Source: Cupriavidus sp. 2SB (GTDB lineage Bacteria; Pseudomonadota; Gammaproteobacteria; Burkholderiales; Burkholderiaceae). From it: DNA of 64,000 nucleotides. This document shows, piece after piece, positions 57,884-64,000 of this stretch (position 1 is the first letter of the stretch; each line of letters starts with the position of its first letter). The DNA is taken from positions 124,001 to 188,000 of the forward strand of contig NZ_SCMX01000001.1 of NCBI RefSeq assembly GCF_005503625.1. Direction: 5' to 3'. Below the pieces are notes generated by a model, which searched no databases, had not been told where the DNA came from, and saw nothing but the letters and a program-made list of their open reading frames with translations. A program made the translations under genes and the position numbers.

Positions 57884-58509
57884 GGACGCAACTCCCGGCC
57901 CGCATCTCCTGGCGAGACTTCCGCCAGCACAACCCGCAGGCGCATGAACGCATAGCGCAGCCGGCTTTTGACGGTCTCGAACTTCTCGCCCAGCATCGCG
58001 GCGATGTCTTCGACACTCATATCGCTGAAATAGCGCAGCACCACCACCTCGCGCTGCGTCACCGGCAACTGCAACAGCGCGTCGTGCACGGCGGCCATGT
58101 TCTGGCGCAGTTGCGCTTCGGCCTCCGGCGTGAGGTCATCGGCCGGCATGGCGGCCTCGTGATCGTCGAGCGATTCGCGCAGCCGCGCATGCGCGCTGCG
58201 TACCTGATCCATCCACGCATTGCGCGCGATCTGGAACAGGAACGTGCGGAACGCGGCGGTGGGCAGGTAATCGCCGCAGCGCGTCATGAGCTGTATCCAT
58301 GTACGCTGCGCGATGTCCTCGGCCTCGCCCGTATCGCCCCGGCACAACCACGCCACATAGTTGTAGAGGCCAGGGTTATGACGACGGAACAGCTCGGCGA
58401 TGGGCGCTTCGATGACGCCGCTGGCTACCAGGAGCATCAGGTCGGCATCGGGCAACGCAGTGATATCTGCGGCGATACCTGCGGAGGCGGCAGAGGGAGT
58501 AACGGTCAT
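57880..58509 (-). CDS. ECF RNA polymerase sigma factor
   Basis: A 209-residue sigma-70 family factor with only regions 2 and 4. Region 2: IAELFRRHNPGLYNYVAWLCRGDTGEAEDIAQRTWIQL and FLFQIARNAWMDQVR. Region 4: LLQLPVTQREVVVLRYFSDMSVEDIAAMLGEKFETVKSRLRYAFMRLR, near the C-terminus. ATG 58509 was chosen; an in-frame upstream ATG at 58548 adds 13 residues. It sits between a VWA lipoprotein gene (39 bases upstream) and a putative anti-sigma gene (four-base overlap). Confidence 0.9.
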   Translation of the reverse strand: MTVTPSAASAGIAADITALPDADLMLLVASGVIEAPIAELFRRHNPGLYNYVAWLCRGDTGEAEDIAQRTWIQLMTRCGDYLPTAAFRTFLFQIARNAWMDQVRSAHARLRESLDDHEAAMPADDLTPEAEAQLRQNMAAVHDALLQLPVTQREVVVLRYFSDMSVEDIAAMLGEKFETVKSRLRYAFMRLRVVLAEVSPGDAGRELRP

Positions 58510-58548
58510 GTCGACGAGTATAGGCGCAAGCCGTGGCGGTCTCCGCAA

Positions 58549-60303
58549 TCAGTGCTGCGTGGGTCGCTGCGGCACCGCTGCCGTGGAAAGCGACTGCGCT
58601 AGCGATACAAGCTTGAGGAACTCGCCTCGATAGCCAAAACGATCCGCGCCGCTCGCGCTGGCCGCGAGTACGCGGGCATCGTCGAGCGTCCAGTTGCCGG
58701 TGAACTTGCCGCCGCGCAGCACCTGCCCGAAACCGCTGACGGCCACGGCGAACCGGAAGTCGGCATCGGCGCGCGCCAGCGGCTGGATTGCCTGGCGCGT
58801 GACCGTGAAATCGGTCAGTTCGCTGCGCGAAACATCGGGGCGCTTGAAACGCAGCTTCACATGGGCCAGTTCGTTGTTGCGTGCGTCCGTAGCGGGCGTG
58901 GTTGATTGGTAGCGCAATGGATCGATCAGACCCGTGCCATCGGCCAGCGTCAGTTCGTAGAGCGCGGTGACCGTGTGTCCCGCGCCAACGTCGCCGGCAT
59001 CGACCTTGTCGTTGTGAAAATCCTCGCGCGCCAGCATGCGGTTCTCGTAGCCGAGCAGGCGATATTCGCGCACCGTCGACGGGTTGAACTCGATCTGGAT
59101 CTTCACGTCGCGTGCGATGGTCGCCAGCGTGGATTGCATTTCGCCCACCAGCACCTTGTTGCCTTCCATGAGGTTGTCGATGTATGAGTACGCCCCGTCG
59201 CCCGCATCGGCCAACTGCTCCATCATCTGGTCGTTGTAGTTGCCCGCACCGAAGCCGAGCGTCGACAGCGAGACACCGGACTTGCGCTTCTCCTCGACCA
59301 TGCTCTTCAACTGGCGGAAGTCGGTCACGCCCACATTGAAATCGCCATCGGTCGCCAGCAGGATGCGATTGATGCCTCCGGTGACAAAGCTCTGCTGCGC
59401 TGCCTGATAGGCCAGCGCGATGCCGCTTGCGCCTGCGGTGCTGCCGCCTGCCTGCAACTGATCGATGGCGGAGACGATCGCGGCTTTCTCCGATCCCGAG
59501 GTCGGCGGCAATGCAATCTGCGTGCGACCCGCGTAGGTCACCAGCGTGATCCGGTCCTGCGGCCGCAGCGCGCCTACCAGCAGCTTCAGCGATGCCTTGA
59601 GCAGCGGCAGCTTGTCCGGTGTATCCATCGAACCGGAGACATCGACCAGGAACACGAGGTTGGCCGAGGGCATGCTCGCCCGCGCCATGTCCTGCCCCTT
59701 GATGCCGATACGCAGCAGCACGTTGCCCGGCTGCCAGGGCGACGGGGCCAGCGCGGTATGCACTGCAAACGGGCGACCGTCGGAGGGTGGCGCGTAGTCG
59801 TAGGGGAAGTAGTTGACCAGTTCCTCGACGCGCACCGCATCGGCGGGTGGCAGGCGCCCCGCGTTAAGCATGCGGCGGACGTTGCTGTAGCTGCCCGTAT
59901 CGACGTCGATGCTGAACGTGGAGACCGGCTGGCTCGCCACGAGCTGGATGCCGTTTTCGGCAATGGCGGCGTAGCGCTCGCGATCCTGCGGCGCCGGCAT
60001 CGGGGAGAAGGATGGCGACGGCATCCTTTTCATCGCGGCCATCGGCGCGGCAGGGTGGCGCATTGCAGATTCCGCCATCGGTGCACGGCTGTCCGACTGC
60101 TCCGAGATGGGCGGCTGCGGGATGTACGGCGGCGTGGGCGCGGGGGGCGGCGGCGTCAAGGGTGCGGAAGCTGGCACATTCGCGGGCTCGCCAAGCCGGG
60201 CCGATCCGCCGCAGCCGGTCAGGGCCGCCGTCATGGCAGCGAGCAACGTGAGCGTTGCCGGCAGCAGGATGCGTGCAGCGGCGCGGGTGATCTGGGGTTG
60301 CAT
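58549..60303 (-). CDS. VWA domain lipoprotein, YfbK-like
   Basis: A 584-residue lipoprotein. The signal ends ...MTAALTGCGG. A Pro-rich linker is followed by the YfbK-type N-terminal domain (STFSIDVDTGSYSNVRRMLNAGRLPPADAVRVEELVNYFPYDY). Next is a von Willebrand A domain with the metal-ion site DVSGSMDTPDKL and the later TDGDFNVG, and then a DUF3520-like C-terminal domain. GGAGG lies eight bases before the ATG on the minus strand. First gene of a three-gene set with the ECF sigma and putative anti-sigma genes. Confidence 0.9.
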   Translation of the reverse strand: MQPQITRAAARILLPATLTLLAAMTAALTGCGGSARLGEPANVPASAPLTPPPPAPTPPYIPQPPISEQSDSRAPMAESAMRHPAAPMAAMKRMPSPSFSPMPAPQDRERYAAIAENGIQLVASQPVSTFSIDVDTGSYSNVRRMLNAGRLPPADAVRVEELVNYFPYDYAPPSDGRPFAVHTALAPSPWQPGNVLLRIGIKGQDMARASMPSANLVFLVDVSGSMDTPDKLPLLKASLKLLVGALRPQDRITLVTYAGRTQIALPPTSGSEKAAIVSAIDQLQAGGSTAGASGIALAYQAAQQSFVTGGINRILLATDGDFNVGVTDFRQLKSMVEEKRKSGVSLSTLGFGAGNYNDQMMEQLADAGDGAYSYIDNLMEGNKVLVGEMQSTLATIARDVKIQIEFNPSTVREYRLLGYENRMLAREDFHNDKVDAGDVGAGHTVTALYELTLADGTGLIDPLRYQSTTPATDARNNELAHVKLRFKRPDVSRSELTDFTVTRQAIQPLARADADFRFAVAVSGFGQVLRGGKFTGNWTLDDARVLAASASGADRFGYRGEFLKLVSLAQSLSTAAVPQRPTQH

Positions 60304-60513
60304 GGTGTGGCCTCCTTGTCGGCATGCGTGCCGGTTCTGGAGGCTGTAACGAGGCAGGAGGCTGCGCGGGGTTTGCACCGGCGCAACTTTCCTCGGAAGT
60401 CCACCGGAGCCCGGCCTGAGCTCATCGCCAAGTGCAGTTTTGAGAATTTTCGCCCGTCCCCAGGGCCCGGATCGCCGCTACAATCGCCGAACCTTCCCCC
60501 AAGGAGTGACGGC

Positions 60514-62436
60514 ATGACGGACGCAGCGGCAACATCGCCTTCCCAGGCTTCCCGGGTGACTCGATCCACCCCTTCCGATTCCCTGCGCTGGCGCGGTGCA
60601 CTGGCTGCGGCGCTGGCCACGTTGCTGGCGGCGTGCGGCACCACGGCGGAGAAGGCGGCACCGCCTGCCGCACGGCCAGCTGCCACCGCACAGCCTGCCC
60701 CGGCCGCCATGCCGCCGGCCCCCGAGGTCTCGTCGGGCTACCGGCCCGGCATGACCACCACCTTCGCCCAGAAACACATGGCTGCCGCTGCGAACCCGCT
60801 GGCGACCGAAGCCGGGCGCGAGATCCTGCGCGCGGGTGGCTCGGCCATCGACGCCGCCGTGGCAATGCAGGCCGTGCTGACGCTGGTGGAGCCACAGGCC
60901 ACGGGCATCGGCGGCGGCGCCTTCATCATGTATTGGGACGGCAAGCGCGTGCAGGCTTACGATGGCCGCGAAACCGCACCGGCTGGCGCCACCGAGAACC
61001 TGTTCATGCGCGCTGACGGCAAGCCGATGGAGTTTTCGGAAGGGCAGATCGGCGGTCGCTCGGTGGGTGTGCCCGGCGTGCTGCGCGCGCTGGAAATGGC
61101 GCATCGCGATCATGGCCGCCTGCCGTGGGCACGGCTGTTCCAGCCGGCCATCAAGCTGGCCGAGAACGGCTTCCCGATGTCGCAGCGGCTGTACACGCAG
61201 GTGGCGGCTGACAAGTTCATGGGCGGCTCGCCCGAGATGACCGCGTACTTTCTCGACGGGCAGGGCAAGGCGAAAGCCGTGGGGACGATGGTCAAGAACC
61301 CGCAACTGGCACAGACGCTACGCGATATTGCACGGCATGGTCCGAACGTGTTCTACAACGGGCCAATTGCGCGCGAGATCGTTACCAAGGTCAACGGCCA
61401 CGCCAATCCCGGCAGCCTCTCGCTGGCGGATCTGAAAGGCTACAAGGCCAAGGTGCGTGTGCCGGTCTGTACCGACTATCGGCAATGGAAGATCTGCGGC
61501 ATGCCGCCGCCGTCGTCAGGTGGTATCGCCATTGCGCAGATCCTCGGCACGCTGGAGGCGCTGGAGAAACGTGATCCGCGCTACGCGCTGGCCAGCCTGA
61601 AGCCCACTGCCGTCAGCCTGCCCTCGAAGGTCGAGCCGAATCCTCTTGCCGTGCATGCCATCGCCGAAGCCGACCGGCTCGCCTACGCCGACCGTGGCCT
61701 GTATGTGGCCGATGCCGACTTCGTGCCGGTGGACGTGGCGGCGATGGTCAGCCCTGGCTATCTGGCCGAGCGCGCTGCCCTGATCGGCGACAAGAGCATG
61801 GGCAAGGCCCAGCCGGGGACGCCGCCGGGCGTGAAGGTGTCGTTTGCACCGGACCGTTCGCCGCCGCGCATCTCCACGTCACAGATCGTGGCCGTGGACA
61901 ACCGGGGCGGGGCGCTGTCGATGACGACCACGATCGAGTCGTACTTCGGCTCCCACATCATGGTGCGCGGCTTCATGCTCAACAACGAGATGACCGATTT
62001 CTCGTTCACGCCGACCGAGAACGGCAAGCCTGTGGCCAACCGCGTGGAACCTGGCAAGCGTCCCCGCTCCTCCATGGCTCCGACGCTGGTCTTCGATCGC
62101 CAGAGCGGCAAGTTCGTGGCGGCGCTCGGCTCGCCGGGTGGGTCCCAGATCATCGAGTACGTGTCGAAGACGCTGGTCGGGCTGCTGGACTGGAACATGG
62201 ACGTGCAGCAGGCCGTGGGCATGGCCAACTTCGGCAGCCGCAATGGTCCGACCGAAGTGGAGCGGGGCCTGGTGACACCGCAACTGGTGGAGGCGCTGAA
62301 ACAACAGGGCCATCAGGTGGCCGAGATCGAAATGACCAGCGGCACGCAGGCCGTGATGCGCAAGACCGTCGACGGCAAGCAGGTCTGGGCCGGTGGCGCC
62401 GATCCGCGCCGCGAGGGTGTGGCGCTGGGGGATTGA
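60514..62436 (+). CDS. ggt: Gamma-glutamyltransferase
   Basis: Periplasmic or lipid-anchored enzyme that cleaves and transfers gamma-glutamyl groups from glutathione, 640 residues. Lipoprotein-type signal ends LLAACGTT. The N-terminal-nucleophile hydrolase proenzyme begins AAANPLATEAGREILRAGGSAIDAAVAMQAVLTLVEPQATGIGGGAF. The autocleavage Thr is in GGALSMTTTIESYFGS; GSPGGSQIIEYV near the C-terminus is the substrate loop. AAGGAG precedes the ATG at 60514; the frame is open far upstream but that part overlaps the VWA gene on the other strand. Confidence 0.93.
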   Translation: MTDAAATSPSQASRVTRSTPSDSLRWRGALAAALATLLAACGTTAEKAAPPAARPAATAQPAPAAMPPAPEVSSGYRPGMTTTFAQKHMAAAANPLATEAGREILRAGGSAIDAAVAMQAVLTLVEPQATGIGGGAFIMYWDGKRVQAYDGRETAPAGATENLFMRADGKPMEFSEGQIGGRSVGVPGVLRALEMAHRDHGRLPWARLFQPAIKLAENGFPMSQRLYTQVAADKFMGGSPEMTAYFLDGQGKAKAVGTMVKNPQLAQTLRDIARHGPNVFYNGPIAREIVTKVNGHANPGSLSLADLKGYKAKVRVPVCTDYRQWKICGMPPPSSGGIAIAQILGTLEALEKRDPRYALASLKPTAVSLPSKVEPNPLAVHAIAEADRLAYADRGLYVADADFVPVDVAAMVSPGYLAERAALIGDKSMGKAQPGTPPGVKVSFAPDRSPPRISTSQIVAVDNRGGALSMTTTIESYFGSHIMVRGFMLNNEMTDFSFTPTENGKPVANRVEPGKRPRSSMAPTLVFDRQSGKFVAALGSPGGSQIIEYVSKTLVGLLDWNMDVQQAVGMANFGSRNGPTEVERGLVTPQLVEALKQQGHQVAEIEMTSGTQAVMRKTVDGKQVWAGGADPRREGVALGD

Positions 62437-62453
62437 GGGCTCGCGGCTAAAGA

Positions 62454-62482
62454 AAAACGGGCGCGAAGTTCGCGCCCGTTTT
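62454..62482. terminator. Bidirectional terminator between ggt and the Bug gene
   Basis: AAAACGGGCGCG (62454-62465) pairs perfectly with CGCGCCCGTTTT (62471-62482), loop AAGTT. A and T runs are on both sides, fitting the two convergent genes. Confidence 0.9.
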
Positions 62483-62566
62483 CGATGGCTCTGCTGACGG
62501 TGTGGCAGGATGGTTCAGGGCGAAGCGGTTCTGGCTAGGCCGCCAGAATCGTCCTGAACCAGCCTG

Positions 62567-63571
62567 TTATGCGTCCAGTTTTACTCCGGCGGCTTTCACT
62601 ACCTGTGCCCAGCGCTTTTCTTCGGCGCTGAACCACTTGCCGGTATCGGCCGGGTTCATCGTCACGACTTCCGCACCCTGGCCAGCCAGGTTGGCGCGGA
62701 TTTCCGGCGTGCGGATGATGCGGACCAGTTCGGTGTTGATGCGTTGTACCAGCGCGTCGGGCATACCGGATGGCGCCATCACGCCTTGCCACGTGCCCGA
62801 CTCGAAGTTCGGCACGCCGCTTTCGGCGATGGTCGGCGTCTGGCTGACGAGCGCCATGCGCGAGCGCTTGGACACGGCCAGCAGCTTGAGCTTGCCCGAC
62901 TGCACATGCGGCAGCGTGGCGAGCATGCCGTTCATCAGCACTTGTGCGGTGCCGCCAACGGTGTCGGCAATCGCCTGTGCACCGCCCTTGTAGGGCACGT
63001 ACTGCCACGCTGCCTGCGTTGCTTGCTGCACGGCCACGCCGGCCAGGTGCGGCGCGCTGCCGATGGCGGTCACGGCGAAGTTCAGCGGCTGCTTGTGCGA
63101 CAGCGCCACCAGTTCCTTGAGGTTGTTGGCCGGCACGGACGGATGCACGACCAGCAGGTGCGGCGAGTAGGCCAGCATGCCCACAGCCTTCAGGTCCTTG
63201 TCCGGATTGAACGTGAGCTTGGTATAGACCGATGGGCTGATGGCCAGCGCGCCCACGTCGCAGAGCAGCAGCGTGTGGTTGTCCGTACCCGATTGCGCCA
63301 CGATCGCCGCGCCGATGTTGCCGTTCGCGCCCGGCTTGTTATCGACCACGACGGCCTGGCCCAGCGCTTCGCCCAGCGGCTTGCTGATCAGGCGGGCGAT
63401 GATGTCGGACGAGCCGCCGGCGGGGTAGGGCACCACCAGGCGAATCGGCTTGGTCGGCCACTTGTCCTGCGCCCAGGCGGACGCCGGCGCCAGAATGCCA
63501 GACGTGCCAACGGCACCCAAAGCGGCCAGGCCGGGAAGCTGGCCGAGAAATTGGCGGCGAGAAGAGGTCAT
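62567..63571 (-). CDS. Tripartite tricarboxylate transporter substrate-binding protein (Bug family)
   Basis: A 334-residue periplasmic receptor of the TctC/Bug type, greatly expanded in Burkholderiales. A twin-arginine-like signal (SSRRQFLGQLPGLAALGAVG) ends near AWAQ. Mature sequence begins KWPTKPIRLVVPYPAGGSSDIIAR and contains VVDNKPGANGNIGA, both diagnostic. GGAGA lies seven bases before ATG on the minus strand. No membrane subunits are adjacent, usual for orphan Bug proteins, so the ligand is unknown. Confidence 0.93.
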   Translation of the reverse strand: MTSSRRQFLGQLPGLAALGAVGTSGILAPASAWAQDKWPTKPIRLVVPYPAGGSSDIIARLISKPLGEALGQAVVVDNKPGANGNIGAAIVAQSGTDNHTLLLCDVGALAISPSVYTKLTFNPDKDLKAVGMLAYSPHLLVVHPSVPANNLKELVALSHKQPLNFAVTAIGSAPHLAGVAVQQATQAAWQYVPYKGGAQAIADTVGGTAQVLMNGMLATLPHVQSGKLKLLAVSKRSRMALVSQTPTIAESGVPNFESGTWQGVMAPSGMPDALVQRINTELVRIIRTPEIRANLAGQGAEVVTMNPADTGKWFSAEEKRWAQVVKAAGVKLDA

Positions 63572-63601
63572 GCTGTGTCTCCAGTCAACACTTATCATCA
63601 G

Positions 63602-63612
63602 TTGTCGTACAA
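63602..63612. promoter_or_regulatory. GntR/FadR-type operator candidate 1
   Basis: TTGTCGTACAA (63602-63612), within GTTGT-CGT-ACAAC, matches the FadR-subfamily GntR pattern TNGTNNNACNA. It lies 30 bases upstream of the Bug gene start on the minus strand. Confidence 0.4.
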
Positions 63613-63728
63613 CGAATGGAGGGAAGTGTAGGCTGGCGCGCGGTCCGGGTCTATCGGGAAAACACGTAGAGCGCGCGTCTAATGTAGGGACATGGAGGCA
63701 AGAGCACGGCCCTCGGGTGGTTCATCAG

Positions 63729-63739
63729 TTGTCTGACGA
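63729..63739. promoter_or_regulatory. GntR/FadR-type operator candidate 2
   Basis: TTGTCTGACGA (63729-63739) is a one-mismatch form of the FadR-type TTGTCNGACAA dyad. It is about 127 bases from candidate 1. No GntR gene is in the window. Confidence 0.3.
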
Positions 63740-63748
63740 CTGTATGTT

Positions 63749-63816
63749 TTGCTCCCCCGCCGGTCTGCTCCCCTCTCGCACTTTGCGGGAGAGAGGAGCA
63801 AACCTTGGGGAGAGGG
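63749..63816. repeat. Degenerate copy of the CCCTCTCCC palindromic repeat
   Basis: GCTCCCCTCTCGC, short loop, GCGGGAGAGAGGAGC (63767-63800), flanked by TTTTGCTCCCCC and TTGGGGAGAGGGG. It resembles the repeats at 39.3 and 48.6-49.1 kb with several changes, located between two minus-strand genes. Confidence 0.6.
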
Positions 63817-63828
63817 GATGCCTAAGCC

Positions 63829-64000
63829 TCAAGCCCCCGCCTTCTTCGCATACTCCCACCCCATCTCCGCCATCGGTCGGGCCCGTTTGCCGGCGTCCAG
63901 CGCCTGCGCCGACGATGCCGTGCCGTCCACGACGCGCTTCATGATGCCCTGCAGGATCCCGGCGATGCGGAACATGCTAAAGGCGAGGTAGAAATTCCAG
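63829..64000 (-). CDS. Phosphotransferase family protein, C-terminal fragment
   Basis: The window ends inside this minus-strand gene; 56 codons and the stop (63829-63831) are visible. The fragment reads WNFYLAFSMFRIAGILQGI, continues through MKRVVDGTAS, and ends MAEMGWEYAKKAGA. This is the typical C-terminus of aminoglycoside-phosphotransferase-like proteins related to the kinase part of ACAD10/11. Such proteins commonly act with acyl-CoA dehydrogenases in hydroxy-acid breakdown. The active site lies outside the window. Confidence 0.75.
   Translation of the reverse strand, partial: WNFYLAFSMFRIAGILQGIMKRVVDGTASSAQALDAGKRARPMAEMGWEYAKKAGA

Noticed and set aside
60347..60377. TGCAAAC and CGTTA on the minus strand ahead of the VWA gene, considered as an ECF autoregulatory promoter
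   Set aside because: The spacing (19 bases between AAC and CGT) is longer than usual for ECF promoters, and the motifs are too short to trust without other copies.

Overview
The window looks like a chromosomal segment of a Burkholderiaceae beta-proteobacterium, most likely Cupriavidus or a close Ralstonia relative. Base composition is GC-rich with strongly G/C-ending codons. The order ilvC-psd-pssA-leuA, secG-tRNA-Leu-nuoA-N-DUF2818 and urtABCDE-ureDABCEFG fits that family. This is inference from gene content and order; no search was run. Nearly everything is dense, ordinary housekeeping or metabolic DNA. No prophage, insertion sequence or CRISPR array was seen.

Layout. 1-5.5 kb: branched-chain amino acid and phospholipid synthesis (ilvC, psd, pssA), a BON/LysM protein, and leuA behind a probable transcription attenuator. 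5.7-12.5 kb: a periplasmic amino-acid-type binding protein, rpsO-pnp with a structured leader, a quinone oxidoreductase, tpiA and secG. 12.7-28.3 kb: tRNA-Leu(GAG), then a complete 14-gene NADH dehydrogenase I operon and its usual DUF2818 follower. 28.4-33.1 kb: a Nudix hydrolase, a DUF1178 protein, two adjacent acyl-CoA dehydrogenases and two MaoC hydratases. 33.7-37.7 kb: cyoABCD, a bo-type quinol oxidase. 37.8-50.5 kb: a nitrogen-controlled urea uptake and urease locus (urtABCDE, ureD, ureA, hupE/ureJ, ureB, ureC, ureE, ureF, ureG). It has a textbook sigma-54 promoter and two NtrC-like sites in front, and a DUF559 endonuclease-like gene framed by palindromic repeats inside it. 50.5-64 kb: XRE and LysR regulators, a GST, an acyl-CoA dehydrogenase, a CAP-domain lipoprotein, a VWA lipoprotein/ECF sigma/putative anti-sigma set, a gamma-glutamyltransferase, a Bug-type binding protein, and the 3' end of a phosphotransferase-family gene cut by the window edge.

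How it works together. Complex I feeds the quinone pool that the bo oxidase empties. The urt and ure genes import urea and hydrolyse it to ammonia under nitrogen limitation. The acyl-CoA dehydrogenase/MaoC block and the later acyl-CoA dehydrogenase point to catabolism of acyl-CoA substrates that cannot be named from sequence alone.

The observations most worth a second look are: (1) the DUF559 gene sandwiched between two in-frame ~113-bp copies of a palindromic repeat inside the urease operon, with the same repeat family at two other sites; (2) a leuA leader peptide with three CTA leucine codons that appears to start at or next to the transcription start; (3) the VWA-ECF-anti-sigma module.
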